NCBI RefSeq assembly: GCF_947179165.1
Contig: NC_077244.1
Location: 12,716,949-12,780,948, forward strand
Source: Solanum dulcamara
Taxonomy: Eukaryota; Streptophyta; Magnoliopsida; Solanales; Solanaceae
DNA: 64,000 bases
Direction of reading: 5' to 3'
Below, one piece after another: positions 47,932 to 60,289 of the stretch. The position numbers and the translations under genes are program-made. The notes under the pieces are model-generated. The model was not told the origin of the DNA. It saw nothing but the letters and a program-made list of their open reading frames with translations, and ran no database searches. Within the stretch, counting starts at the first letter, position 1. Each line of letters starts with the position of its first letter.

Positions 47932-48297
47932 CTAAAAACCATTTTCGTCCTCGAACATAAAGTAAAAGAACGTACTTGAAGCTTCAAAAAGCTGGGGATA
48001 TCTAGCAAACATATCAGCCTTTAACTCCCAAGTCGCCTCTCCGACTGAACGGTGCTTCCATTGTACCTTCACTGAAGTTATCTCCTTGGTTCTAAGCTTA
48101 CGAACCTGCCTATCTAGAATGACTATAGGCTCCTCCTCAAATGTCAGGTCTGGACCCAACTCCACATAATCGAGTGATAACACATGAGACTCATCCGGAA
48201 TATACTTCCGGAGCATAGAAACATGAATCACGTTATGCATAGCTGATAAGCTAGCTGGTAAGGCCAATTTATAAGCTACCTCTCCAACTCGCGCCAA
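47932..48297 (-). pseudogene. element C integrase C-terminus with chromodomain
   Basis: 121 residues open. The first half is the integrase GPF/GPY-type C-terminal region (VAYKLALPASLSAMHNVIHV, SMLRKYIPDESHV). The second half is the chromovirus chromodomain-like tail (ILDRQVRKLRTKEITSVKV, then a WKHRSVGEATWE block). It ends at a stop about 10 bp from the LTR, as in Tekay elements, so the polypurine tract follows the stop directly. In the family this tail directs insertion towards heterochromatin. The piece is intact but is only the end of a broken pol. Confidence 0.85.
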
Positions 48298-49080
48298 AAT
48301 CTCAAATGGCCCAATAAATCAAGGGTTGAGCTTGTCCTTCCTCCCAAACCGCATCACGCCCTTCATGGGCGACACTTGAAGCCAAACGTGATCACCCACC
48401 ATGAACTCTAATGGTCGAACTCTCTATTCTGCATAACTCTTCTACCTACTCTGGGTTGTCAAGAGTCTATCCTGAATCCTGTGAACCTGCTTCATAGCAT
48501 CTCTAAGCAAGTCTGTGTCTAAGAAGTCCATCTTAGCTAAGTTAAATTAGCCAATAGGAGATCGACACTGCCTACCATACAAAGCCTCAAATGGAGCCAA
48601 GGGCAAGTGTTGATACCATCTAGCACCAAAATCAATAACACAAGCTCGGAGCATGTCCTCTAACACTTGAATCATCCGCTCAGACTGACCATTGGTCTGT
48701 GGGTGAAGATTTGTACTCATATCAAGTCTAGTGCCAAAACCATGTTGTAATGCCTGCTAAAAATGCAAAGTAAATACTGAACCCCGATCCGAAATGATAG
48801 ATACTGGAACATCATGAAGGTGAATGATCTGACTAATATAAAACTGGGCTAGCTTATCCGCTGTGTACCTCACCTTAACTGGAATAAAATTAGCAGACTT
48901 TGTCAGTCTATCAACAACCACCCATATAGAATCATAACCACCCACGATGGGAGGTAAACCCACAACGAAGTCCATGGTGATCATTTCCCACTTCCAAGTG
49001 GGAATAGGCATCCTCTGACTCACAACCCCAGGCCGTTGGTGCTCACACTTTACCTGCTGGCAAGTCAAACACTTGGACAC
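48298..49080 (-). pseudogene. element C integrase core, broken
   Basis: 48757-49080 is open and carries MSKCLTCQQVK (the two cysteines of the zinc domain), then the core with the first two catalytic aspartates in MDFVVGL and IISDRG. A stop follows LHF. The reading then continues in sequence to about 48640 with [19 protein letters not shown], which holds the catalytic glutamate, and on to an [13 protein letters not shown] block. Further stops (about 48540 and 48435) separate it from the C-terminal piece. Confidence 0.85.
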
Positions 49081-49083
49081 GAA

Positions 49084-49566
49084 CTATGCGATGTACTTCT
49101 TCATCCCACACCACCAATAGTGCTGGCACAGATCATGATACATCTTGGATGCTCCAGGATGGATGGAATACCTTGAACAATGAGCCTCTTCAAAAATAAG
49201 TCTAGTCAGGTCACCCACCTTAGGCACATAAATTTTGCCGCCAATCCTCAATACGTCTTCCACCTCAAGTAACGCCTCCTTAGATTCACCTCTTAATAAC
49301 TTGTCTCGAATAATACATAACTTCTCATCCTCAAACTTCCTCTCCCGAATCTGCTCAACCCAGGAGGAACGTGCCTCCACAAAGGCAAGAACACCATCAT
49401 TCTCTGAAATCTGTAACCGGATAAGGCTATTAGCCAGCCTCTGAACATCTCTAGCCAATGGTCGCTCCTCAACTCGTATCGTGACAAGACTCCCCATACT
49501 AGAGGACTTCCTACTCAAGGCATCCGCCACCACATTGGCTTTTCCTCGGTGATACAAGATAGTCAT
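49084..49566 (-). pseudogene. element C RNase H end and integrase zinc domain
   Basis: 160 open residues. They start with the RNase H end (YHRGKANVVADALSRK), continue through a linker, and end in the HH part of the HHCC zinc domain (EEAHCSRYSIHPGASKMY). One stop at about 49081-49083 separates it from the CC part. Confidence 0.8.
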
Positions 49567-50003
49567 GTCGTAGTCCTTCAGTAACTCAAGCCATCTACAT
49601 TACCTCAAGTTTAGATCCTTCTGAATGAATATATACTGAAGACTCGTATGATAGGTGAAGACCTCGCAATGCACACCATATAGGTAATAATGCCATAACT
49701 TAAGCACAAAAACCACAACCACTAACTCCAAATCATGAGTAGGATAGTATCTTTCATGGGCCTTCAACTGTCTCGAGACATAGGCAACCACTTTGCCCTT
49801 CTGCATCAACACACCACCTAAACCAACACTAGAAGCATCACAGTATATAGTAAATCCCACACCTTTCACGGGTAGCGTCAAAATAGGAGCCGAAGTCAAT
49901 AAAGTCTTAATCTTTTGGAAGCTCGCTTCACACTCATCGGACCAATGAAAATCCACGGCTTTTGAGTCAATCTAGTCAATGGAGTTGTAATAGTGGAGAA
50001 GCC
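49567..50003 (-). pseudogene. element C RNase H domain
   Basis: 49600-49956 is open: [20 protein letters not shown], then [18 protein letters not shown] with the first catalytic aspartate, [20 protein letters not shown] with the catalytic glutamate, and a later TYHTSLQYI in which the usual aspartate (TDH) reads as tyrosine. A stop follows DLNLR. The missing aspartate suggests loss of activity even without the stops. Confidence 0.85.
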
Positions 50004-50330
50004 CTACACAAACCGTCTGTAATAACCGGTTAACCCTACAAAACTATGAATCTTAGTAGGAGAAGTAGGTTTTGCCCAACCTCTAACTGCCTTAATCTTA
50101 GCTGGATCCACTCTAATCCCCACTTTGGACACCACGTGTCCTAAGAATGTCATAGAATCAAGCCAAAATTCACACTTGGAGAACTTTGCATACAAATTTT
50201 CTTCCCTCAACATCGGAAGTACCAACCAAAAATGGCGTACATGATCTGCCTCAGTCTTGGAATACACCAAGATGTCATCAATGAGTACTATCACAAAAGA
50301 ATCCAAGTACGGGCGAAAATTCATACAATC
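50004..50330 (-). pseudogene. element C reverse transcriptase, C-terminal fragment
   Basis: 106 residues beginning inside the palm: [20 protein letters not shown] contains the catalytic DD in a LIDD box. It continues with [19 protein letters not shown] and [13 protein letters not shown]. Homology to RT stops abruptly just upstream of FRPY, at about 50330. Everything 5' of this point (RT fingers, protease, gag) is missing. Confidence 0.85.
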
Positions 50331-52708
50331 TTCAACTTTGAACTAAGGATCTACACATGGTATCTTATTTCTTATCATTTCTTAGATGCTTCCCATGACG
50401 CAAATTCCAAATACCTCGAACTATTCAATATACCATACTCTTGTTCCTTTTGCTAACTTATTTACCAACCTTATTATTTGACCAACAACTCATGACATTT
50501 TACCTCATCTTTTGAATCAAAACTTTAAGTGAAGCCTTTTATTAGGCCTTTTAATGATCAAAAGCAATAAACTCTAAATCTAAACCCTGCACAAGTTCTT
50601 TCAACTTCTCAATACCCCATGTGATCGATCAATTTTCATCTTGTCGATCTATACTTTGACGAAACCTACCGCCATATTATAGACTTAAAATGAATAACTT
50701 GAATTTCGAATTCCATCCATGTAACCCAATCCTATATCTATCAACATTAGCTCATACATTGAAAACCTTTATAAATTCACGTATCTTAGCTATCATTGAT
50801 CACCTCTTTATTGATCTTATCATATCTTTCGTTGAAATTTAATTATACTAGTTACCAAACTCAAAACCACAAAATAACTTATTATCACACTCAAGTCAAA
50901 CGCTTATAAAGTTATTTCTCAAATCTTATCCAATAATTGTTAACCCATATGAATAACACATAACACTGCCACCATAAACAAAGCAAAATAAATAGAACCA
51001 CATGTCACTAAATTTAATTTTCCACTCTCTCTAAAGATACATTCAGCCCTTACAATCAGAGTAAATATCATTGTTCTCGCCTTGTTTTGAAGGCTAAACT
51101 ATATTCCACTAATTATTTTTATTTATGAATTTAGATTCTTTCAATTCTATCCGAGTGGTGTCTCAACACATTCTACGACTTTCCATACAACCACGCCACT
51201 CACCAAGTAGTAGAAAATTGCAATTTAGATACCTGTAAGTCATTATTATCATATCGAATCTATTTAACCAAAAATCCTTAATGTATGGTTGTGTCCTGAT
51301 CATAATCCATCACAAATTCTTATTACTGTTATGCTCAATAACTATTACCATCATCTCGAAGTCAACCTTCTCAATCGACTAGACACCTTAAACCTAGTTA
51401 TACCAACCAAATTCAATGGAATAACCCAATTTTATGTTCACTCTCACTAAAATTCTTAATTGCCTTCATACAAGTATACTCACTGCTACTTTATTTATCC
51501 ATAAGCTTGTCATTCTGATATCGATCCACTTTCTTAGAGTTTACAGTTAAATAACAAGTCCTCACTTAGAATTATCGGGATACACTTCTCAACCTAAATG
51601 CATTAATCATACCAAAATCCACCACTAAGATCTTTCTTATAAAATATGCTTACCCTAAGCGTCCGTAGTAACAAACTAGTTAGTTTTTCAAATGTGAATG
51701 CAACATCAAATCTCATAATATGAGAAGATAATACAACTGATAACTCCTTAAGTAGTTAGTAATCACACTTGATAATCAATGTATTTGTTTTTTTATACCA
51801 CTAGTACCACACCGTGAAAGTTTGATAGATCCACTACTAGAATACATCATACTCATCGTAAAGATCATACCTAGATAGTCTACACCTTTCTATCCATTAC
51901 GTAATTGTCATACATTACCAACTCATTTCTGTCTCTAGTCAAAATTGATATCACCCTTTCGTAGGTAAGGTCAATAGCAAAAGCAACACAATCCATAACC
52001 CTAACCAAATAATCACAAGTACCACAGTAGTAGACTTATAATAACCCTTCCTGATATACATCCACCCTATCAAACCACTGTAGAAATTCTGATCTCGATT
52101 GGCACAAAATCATCATCATCACACACTATGTAACTTATTCTTTCACGACGAATTTCACGATTTGTAGTCTCCAAGGGCACAGTGCTCATAACATAGTCAT
52201 TCCCCTAATTATACCATTCTCAATTGTAGAACTATTTCAAACATCGGGTAGGCCAAATAAGCATCATTCTCAATGTTTAATCACTATCCAGAAATATAAG
52301 AAGTTCATATAATCCTTCAAACCATTGTTCCTCTTCCTATACCATATCCTCAAAGTACATTATTGAACCATAACATTACTCACTCTTTTAAAATCACCAT
52401 GCATTACAAGTCTCACCATACATCTTTTCCATAAGTCTATTACTTCCACCTCCAAATTAGATCTAGACCACATGATGACATTTCAACTACACGCACATAG
52501 AATCAGGCAAGAGTAACCACTATATGTGAGAGAACAGAGTGAGGAAATAGAAAATAGATCGGATCAAGTATGCACGATAAAGAATCAAAAGATGAAGATA
52601 TTTCTTAATAGTCTTCATAGCCTCTCAAAGATAAGTACAGATGTCTCTGTACCAATCCTCAAGACTCTACTTAGACTCGGCTTGTATACACGTGAGACCT
52701 ATGAAATT
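50331..52708 (-). other. non-coding 5' half of element C internal region
   Basis: 2.4 kb between the primer site and the RT fragment, where gag, protease and the RT N-terminus should be. It has no coding match and reads like the C/T/A-rich internal regions of A, B and D. A template switch with a non-autonomous relative would explain the sharp junction. Confidence 0.6.
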
Positions 52709-52723
52709 GGGGCTCTGATACCA
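52709..52723 (-). promoter_or_regulatory. primer-binding site, tRNA-iMet, of element C
   Basis: The minus strand reads TGGTATCAGAGCCCC, the canonical initiator-Met primer site, five bases inside the 5' LTR. Confidence 0.85.
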
Positions 52724-52728
52724 TTTTT

Positions 52729-54720
52729 GTCATGACTTAAATACGAGTGTGATGACACTCATCTCAACCCACCGAGATAAGTTACCTTAATACCCAATGG
52801 AAAGTAGATGCGAAAGAAAACAAAATAAATCAAAATTTAAGTTAATCAAAAACGCATAAAAAACTCAAATTCCACCAAGATTGGTTGTAATGTGTACAAG
52901 TCACTAATATATTATCGAAGTACGAAAGAAAATACAGTCACAATATCTTTGTCTCTAGAATAGGACTAAAACATATTAACGAGTAAGAGGTGTCCGCTAG
53001 ATGGATGTAACAACTACTTCAACACTCGAGATGATAGCCTCAGACGTGGTAGAGAACACTAAGAGATCAAGCAGGTCCGAGCTCACAACCTACACAAGTG
53101 TAGAAGCAAGGGGTGAGTACCAAACAATACGGTACTCAACAAGTAGACAACTAAAACTAAGCAAAGCTCAATAGATACAAGTACTGTTGTCCTCCCAACC
53201 GAACCTCCTTAACTACAACCTACATAAAACCAACCCAACTCTACATTTGTACAATAATAACAATAATACAGTCCATGAATACTCATCAATAGTCTCATTA
53301 ATGAATCATATCAAGTCAAGTTTAGCATATACAGAGCAATAAGTGGTAAGCATAAATTCAAAAATATCAACATAATGCGATGCAAGGCAATGAGATGATG
53401 TATGTCTGTCCTATCGGTACACATCCGCTGAATTACAGTCCAGAACCCATGGGGGACATTTCTGTCCATGTAACCTGCCATGGAGCGTGTGGCCCATCCC
53501 CTCAATATATATATTCTTCCACGGAGCATGTGGCCCGACCCCTTTATTTCATAATACCTATCATGGAGCGTGTGGCTCGACCCCTTTATGTCATAATACC
53601 TGCCACAGAGCATGTGGCCCGACCCCTTTTATTTCATATCATTTTCAGTCTCAACACAATATGTCAGAACCAATGCAATGAATTCATGTTCATATAATTC
53701 ACGGTAATAACATGACAACAACAATATTGTTTCCTATCTCACATCAACATAGTCATTTTATATGTCCAAAATAAACTCATAATCACAACATATCAATTCC
53801 ACCAATACATGTCATTAGATCACCATTTTATACCCCTCATCTCCATTTTTAAGGACAATCATACAGTAAATAACTCAGTCCAATTCTCATTACACTCCAG
53901 TATACATAACACGGAAGTACAAGCATCTACAAGCTTAAACTGAGGTTTAAAAATTTACTTGCCTTAATTAATGAAGCAATCACTCTAGGACTTGAACCTT
54001 CCATTTTTGTTGGGTCTCCAAATCAACGTAATATAGTCAAATAAATAATCATAATAAGATTTCGAAACTAACAACACCCTTATTACCATATGTCTAGCCT
54101 AGACCCAAAAATTTAAGCAAATCTATAAACAGTTTCTAATCTTGATGCCACTTAACTTGTCAACTCTCATATTTTTTGCATTTCAAAACTAGAGTTAAAC
54201 CTCAATTAAATTGAATAATCATTTTAAAACTTGACCCTTTCGTAACGCTTTCGAACGATCAAAATCTATTCAAATACATAATCTTCATAAGAATACGAAT
54301 TCAATGACACCCATATTGCTATATTTATTTTCGAATCAAAATTGGGTCAAAAAGTCATTGAAGTCAAATCTAAAATTTTCTTTTTGATTATGTTCACTCA
54401 TGATAAAATAAATTTCCATGTCAAATTTCAGCTAAAACGGATCATTATTCGACCCCCAAATCAAGATTTTATGTGAAGAACCTTATGGTCATATTTTCTT
54501 ATTTCAGCGTTATTTCTCCACAAATATACCCTAAAATTATGTTAATAATCACATAAAAATTTAATGGAAAGGATGAGAATAATTACCTTGATTCTTTGGA
54601 ATGAAAATTTCTATTTTTCTCTTCTCCTTTATTTTTCTTTTCCCCTTTCTTTTCTTTCTTCCTCCGTATGTTTTTTTTTAGTTTTTTCATTCGCCGCTGC
54701 TTTCTCACTAATTCCATCAG

Positions 54721-54759
<39 letters not shown>

Positions 54760-55015
54760 TTTTCTTTCATTATTATTTATGTATTAAAGTAACAAACCCT
54801 ACTAACCTATTTTAATAAATATAAGAAAAATGGTATAGGGTATTAAATAAATTAACATTTTATCCCACAAATTAAATTAATTCTCTAAAATTATCTCTCA
54901 ACTAATTAATCAAAGTTACCGAAAGGTCCAAATTTTTCAACTTAAATTTACAAAAAGGGTCTTCTATGAAAAGGAGGGGGAACTCATTCTCAAAATTACC
55001 TAACGAGTCATTACA
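52729..55015 (-). repeat. 5' LTR of element C
   Basis: Plus-strand ends TGTCATGACTT and GAGTCATTACA. It carries the double hairpin (53090-53137), the four-unit array (53479-53640) and an AT run (54721-54757). Many differences from the partner LTR are C/T or G/A changes at former CG sites (cacgaccc against catgactt at the terminus). Confidence 0.9.
53090..53137 (-). promoter_or_regulatory. conserved double hairpin near LTR 3' end (element C)
   Basis: CTACAC-AA-GTGTAG (53090-53103) and GAGTACC-N9-GGTACTC (53115-53137) are the mirror of the Tekay-2 pair at 26407-26455. It lies about 361 bp from the LTR 3' end, against 354 in Tekay-2. Confidence 0.6.
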
Positions 55016-56318
55016 AGCTCCCATCGTAAGAAAGGAAGAGTAGAAGCTGTTGGAGAATCAACTTTATCTTTACCTAAGAAACATAACTGACTCTGCAACC
55101 AAACTATGCCAACTGACATAGAAATAATAGTATCAGTACAAACAACACATACTAGTACGCATCATCGGTCGATCCGATACCCACCACATAATATAAAGAA
55201 ATCAATGAGAAGAAAACATGCTTTTAAGAAAATACACCGCCAAACCTTTATGCGCAACTCTTATCCCTTCTAGTTGGTCCGCTGCCAACTCTAATACAAA
55301 TCAAGGCCAAACTTTTCTATCACATAGAGAAGTTTCCATACTACGGGCCATTACTAACTCTGTCTTACAAGTCTATTACAATTAGCTTTCACACTAACAC
55401 CTGGACCTAGAATAATTAACATCTCACTTGGAAGAGGGAAACATTTAAGTAACCTAAGCTTCTCTCTGGTCCGTACTGGCCTGCTATGGCGGGACCTAAC
55501 CCGCTTTGGTGGCCTCGCCACAGTGGGATTCCTCCTACCAAAGCAGCCTGGCTAGAGACAGTAACTCTAACTTCTTCCCCAATCCCCTTTTTTTTCACAT
55601 ATACCAAAAGGACAGTATCAATATCTGACTTTAAGTCACTAATTTTACCAAACCACACGTTATCTGCTCTCCACTTTTTACCACGGCCTCATACATGCGA
55701 TACGGATACATCTAGCAACCATAAATTAATCTGAAGATGCATATATATAGATGCACATTACCAATTTACCATTTTAAGAATAATATATAGTTTCATTGTG
55801 TAGTCTCAATTACAACTATTAACATGATAACACTTCATATCAATTATTACACGGAATGGGAATGCTTAATTATCATCAAGTCAATTTCTCTATCATCACA
55901 CATATAGTCAAGATCAATTTACATATGATAGGCACACAATGGTTCTCTCATTGAACCCATACTAAAACTATTAGTGTGACGGCATCACAACTGATCAAAT
56001 ATTTTGAATGTGTAAGAATATAATACCCGATCTAATATATGTGTCAAAATACGACACCCGATCCAATAATGTGTCAGAACATGACACTCAATCTAATATA
56101 TGTGTTGGAATGCGATACCCAATCTAACATGACACTCACAATGCATAATTACAATCCATAATGAGTAGTTCACAAACTTGCACAATCAAGTAATAGGCTC
56201 ATTACATGTAATTATTCACAAATAGTCATTTCATTAGTTTTATTTTATTTTATTGCATGAACACGCATTACTCAAACATTTCACATAGAACTATCACTAT
56301 GAACACACACACGCACGT

Positions 56319-56363
<45 letters not shown>

Positions 56364-57542
56364 CATGGATCAATAGCCCCATATTGGACCCCATTGATTA
56401 TCAGAAGTCTCAGGATCTCAATTTAACCCAGCAATTTCCTTACACATTAACTTTTAACGGACCATCAACCATATCAACAAGAAGTCTTAAGGTTAACAAT
56501 CGAGAACTAGACTATCATCACTAGTCATAGCACAATCATAACCCACATAGTATATTCCTACCATAAACAACAATAGCAAAACATTCAGCCATTCACACTC
56601 TGTGCCCGAAGGGCTAAACATAAAATATTCTATCAATCTACGATATATTATGCAATAGGAATAGATTTATAAATACTCAGCTGAGAAACCTAGTCTACCT
56701 GGATGCCAAGCAACTACTGCAGAAGTCTGATTGCGAACCTTGACTCCTTTAGTGAAACATAGTTTATTCTTGGTCTAAAATAATAGCATAATACAAAATC
56801 AATCACAAATGGCCTATACACTTCCAAATTGTATGCAAATCTAAAATCCCAGGCCAGTCCTATGATTTTCCCACCCAAACTAGGGTTTTGCTTCCATTAG
56901 TTTCAGGCCAAAACTCTCCCTCAATGATCACCCACCAATAATTGCGGGTTCGACGAATCGAATTACAAGTTTAGGGAGTAAATTACTTACCTTTAGCACA
57001 AATTAGAGTGGAAATTAGTTGAAAATTTCCCTAGGTTGCTTTTGGTCTTTTAAGAACGAAGTAGGAATGAAAATAAATCATTTTGGATTTTTTTTCCAAT
57101 TTTAAATTCCGTCACTCCCGCAACAGCAGGACCATCCTGCTCTGGTGGTCCCATCACAACGGTGTAATTCTCGCCACAGTAATTTCAGCACGGACAGTGC
57201 TTAGTAAAAATGGTATAATATTTTACTCCAAACTCTAACTGAGGTAAATTTGGTGACATTGGAAAGAAGACTCATAGACCTTTAATTTCATAGGTCATGG
57301 GCCACCTAATTCATTATAGGCTGAGAGATATGGTCGTTTGAATTAGATCTTAGTTTAAACTCAAGTCCAAAATAAAATCGAAAAGAAACTTTCAACTCAA
57401 CTTTCAGATAGGAGCATAGCATGACCTTAATTCACATCTAATGCACTCGCATACCAAGGTATTGATCCTAATCTTATGATGAATAAGATTCGTATACCTT
57501 TACCGCAGATATTTTTAGGTAACGACGGGCTAGATAGTTACA
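55016..57542 (-). repeat. 3' LTR of element D, second part
   Basis: Resumes with AGCTC (the right TSD of C) and ends TAGTTACA at 57542. It includes ATCGG-TCGAT-CCGAT (55165-55179), a GC-rich patch (55470-55560), a three-unit GTGTC...GACAC array (56041-56118), an AC/AT microsatellite (about 56303-56360) and another GC-rich patch (57110-57185). Confidence 0.85.
56041..56118. repeat. GTGTC-N7-GACAC array in LTR D (left copy)
   Basis: Units at 56041-56057 and 56071-56087 are perfect 5-bp inverted repeats; a third at about 56102 is mutated. The spacing is about 30 bp. The partner LTR has about six units (61523-61697). Confidence 0.75.
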
Positions 57543-60272
57543 ATAGATACCAATTTACCCCTCGTTCATCTCCGAACAATATCACGGAGGAGAGGGCATA
57601 AGCCGATATAAGAGTTATTCAAAACAAATAATGAGAAACCATTACAACTTAGGAAAAATCACATCCCAGACTAACCCTTTTTACATCAGCCTCTATATGC
57701 AAAGTTCTACTAATCCAAAATCCATTCCGGAAGTTTCCATGGGATACTATGTCCCTCACATATTATGATACCACCTTAATTTTTCTCAAACACTATACCT
57801 TGAGACATCAAATATTTCTAAATCCTACAATTCATAAAGTTCATTAGAATCTATTCTAATTGAAATCTGGTCAACTCTCATACTAGGGGAAATGTTACTC
57901 GGGCACTTACACCCTAACCATTTCTATAACGAGCACATCATCCCCACTCAAAAAGCAATAACCACAAAGTATCCCTTGAATCAAACACAAGAATAAAAAC
58001 ACCCCAAATATGTATGCAAGGATGCTCATTTAAAATCAATAATTGAGCATCATTCACATTTACTGGTAATGACCTCGGTATCACACTCTCATCGGAAATG
58101 ACCTTGGAAGTACACTTTCTATCTCATCACAGTGTCTAGAAATAAAATACAATTTGGTATGTTCACACAATAATGAATAAATGACAAGTTCAAGTAATTC
58201 ACAATCACAGTGGGATATTCAAAGCATATCGTAAGATTCACATCAATGCCAATATCAAGCATTTTCACATAAGGGTCCTCTTATGGGACCTACAAGCACT
58301 TAGTATATGTCGGATCGTGACACCCAGTCCAAGGTTCATTTTGGAACGTGACACTCGATCCAAATATGTGTCGGAATGTGACACCCAATCCAAGCACACA
58401 ATTTAGCCAAAATCACAATGAATAGTCACATTTATATATCTACCAAGAATCGGTTTATCACAGATCATGGTCAGCAAGTAGTCATTTTACATATATCATT
58501 TCATTCTTCCTTGTTCATTTATTAAGATCAACTCATATGAATACCGAACCCATCATCTCAACCCAAAAACAATATCTATGTAAAATCAATAACATTTATG
58601 TCCATTATCAAATAGTTTTTAGAAACACAAGACAACCATGACCATCCACACATTTAACCATACACAAAACCCTAGTCATCTGTCTAACTAGACAACCACT
58701 AGTTCTCTATTACTATGTACTGGTCTGAAAGCGATAATTAACTATTACCCATTTCGTAGTAGAGAGGTGGAACAGGGGAAAACAGAGAAAACAGGGCTAA
58801 GATTTTGTCTCGCCCTGTCCTGCCATGGCTGGAAAATATCCGCCATAGTGGGCCTACTGTGGCGGACTTTACGGGATCATCCTTTAGGGAACAATTTCCT
58901 GAAGGTTTTTCTCCCCTCTTCCCAGCTTCTTGAGATCACTATTGACTTTCGGGGTGACAATTAAGCTAGAGATTAACTCTCTCTTAGACAGGTTCAGTGG
59001 AATTCACCCCAAGATCGAACCAGCATTATATACATAAGAATTTCTCCCCATTATCTTAGCATAAACAAACATACACACCATAAATATTTACTCATCATCT
59101 ACATTAAACCAATAATCTCATGATAACTAGACATCGTTTTAGAAATGACTAAAATAATGAGTTCTCAAAAACTCAATCACATAGTCAAAATAATTATGTC
59201 AGCTAGAGATACAATTTAACAACAACTAAAGTATTGAGTCCCCATAAACTCAATCCAATAGTTAAAATAATCATGAACGCAAGTACAACATAACCCGAAC
59301 TCTCAATCTTAAGTCTTGACATAATAAGCACCTAACACCGCATTAAGGCCTTTAACATAGTTCCAAAATCCAACCAAACACTGCATAGTCAAGAACTCAG
59401 TATCACATTATTGAAAATCAGTTATGTAATACGTTTAGAAAATCTTTCATAACACCAATTCTACTATTATGCAACAATAGCCCTCTTTCTCACATGGTTC
59501 CCAACCAAACTGTCCTGAAATTAGAGTTTCTTTACAGTCATAAATCATTCTTTTCCCTTACCATTTTCACGATCGATAAGTCCATCCACAATTAAGAGTT
59601 GTATTTTCTCACATAAGTATGTCATTTAACAGATTAAAAATTCATTCATTAATCGTATTCTGGTTTATCATTAAACCATTGTACATAATCAAATTATGAC
59701 TATCTTTCTGACCATAAGTTTACAGAAACCCAAGCAATCATATCTCACTAATTTTGAGCATTTTGGCAAGTACACTTCATCCACTGGCAGATATTTCAGG
59801 CAATACTATGCATATAATCACATCGTATCATTCAGGGAAGTACATTTCATATTTGGTAGTTATTCAGGCAAAACTCTACATATAATCACAATTCAAAGCT
59901 ACATTACACAAGCAAGTCACTTTATTTAATTAGTTAACTTCATGGATGACCTTCAATTGGTCATCTATTCACTTACACAGCCTATAAGGCTAGCTACTAA
60001 TTGGAACCTTCTTGATTCTAATTTTTCTTACTTGTGTCCCTTCAGCCATAACAACAGCATCAAGTTTACTTTTTTGAGATACCAATTGGAATCCACAGAT
60101 ACCAATTAGACTCAACCCATACCACAAGCGATAAATCATACGAAAGGAGAGAAGAAATAAAATGACTTCCTAGATTTCTTCATCGTTTTCCAAAGATTAG
60201 ATGTGGACATCAACACACAAATCCGCAAGAGTCTATTCCACACTTGCTCTTGTACGGGGAGACCGGTAACCT
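57543..60272 (-). other. internal region of element D, with an LTR-like segment
   Basis: No gag or pol match. The left edge has a purine-rich minus-strand tract (gaggggtaaattgg). At 58308-58384 a third GTGTC...GACAC array occurs. 58400-58560 resembles the sequence following the arrays in both D LTRs. At 58800-58870 there is a GC-rich CCGCCATAGTGGGCC-like patch. This suggests a diverged LTR fragment embedded in the internal region. Confidence 0.5.
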
Positions 60273-60286
60273 GGGCTCTGATACCA
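60273..60286 (-). promoter_or_regulatory. primer-binding site, tRNA-iMet, of element D
   Basis: The minus strand reads TGGTATCAGAGCCC, a perfect initiator-Met primer site three bases inside the LTR. Confidence 0.85.
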
Positions 60287-60289
60287 ACT

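Larger units (their letters stand above)
37475..55015 (-). mobile_element. Tekay-type LTR retrotransposon C, inserted in the LTR of D and itself split by B
   Basis: Bounded by a perfect 5-bp TSD AGCTC (37470-37474 and 55016-55020). The left LTR is 37475-47921, interrupted by B. The internal region 47922-52728 carries pol from RT to chromodomain on the minus strand. The right LTR is 52729-55015. The primer site TGGTATCAGAGCCCC lies at 52709-52723. Gag, protease and most of RT are missing. Confidence 0.9.

Noticed and set aside
53380..53697. 105-residue ORF with repeated CGP/ACG motifs (also 38130-38357)
   Set aside because: The repeats are the 42-bp tandem array of LTR C translated. Frames differ between copies and no start context is shared.
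54564..54815. 83-residue ORF with IYIYIY stretch and signal-peptide-like start
   Set aside because: It is a translation of the AT microsatellite and C/T-rich tract of LTR C. The length depends on repeat number.
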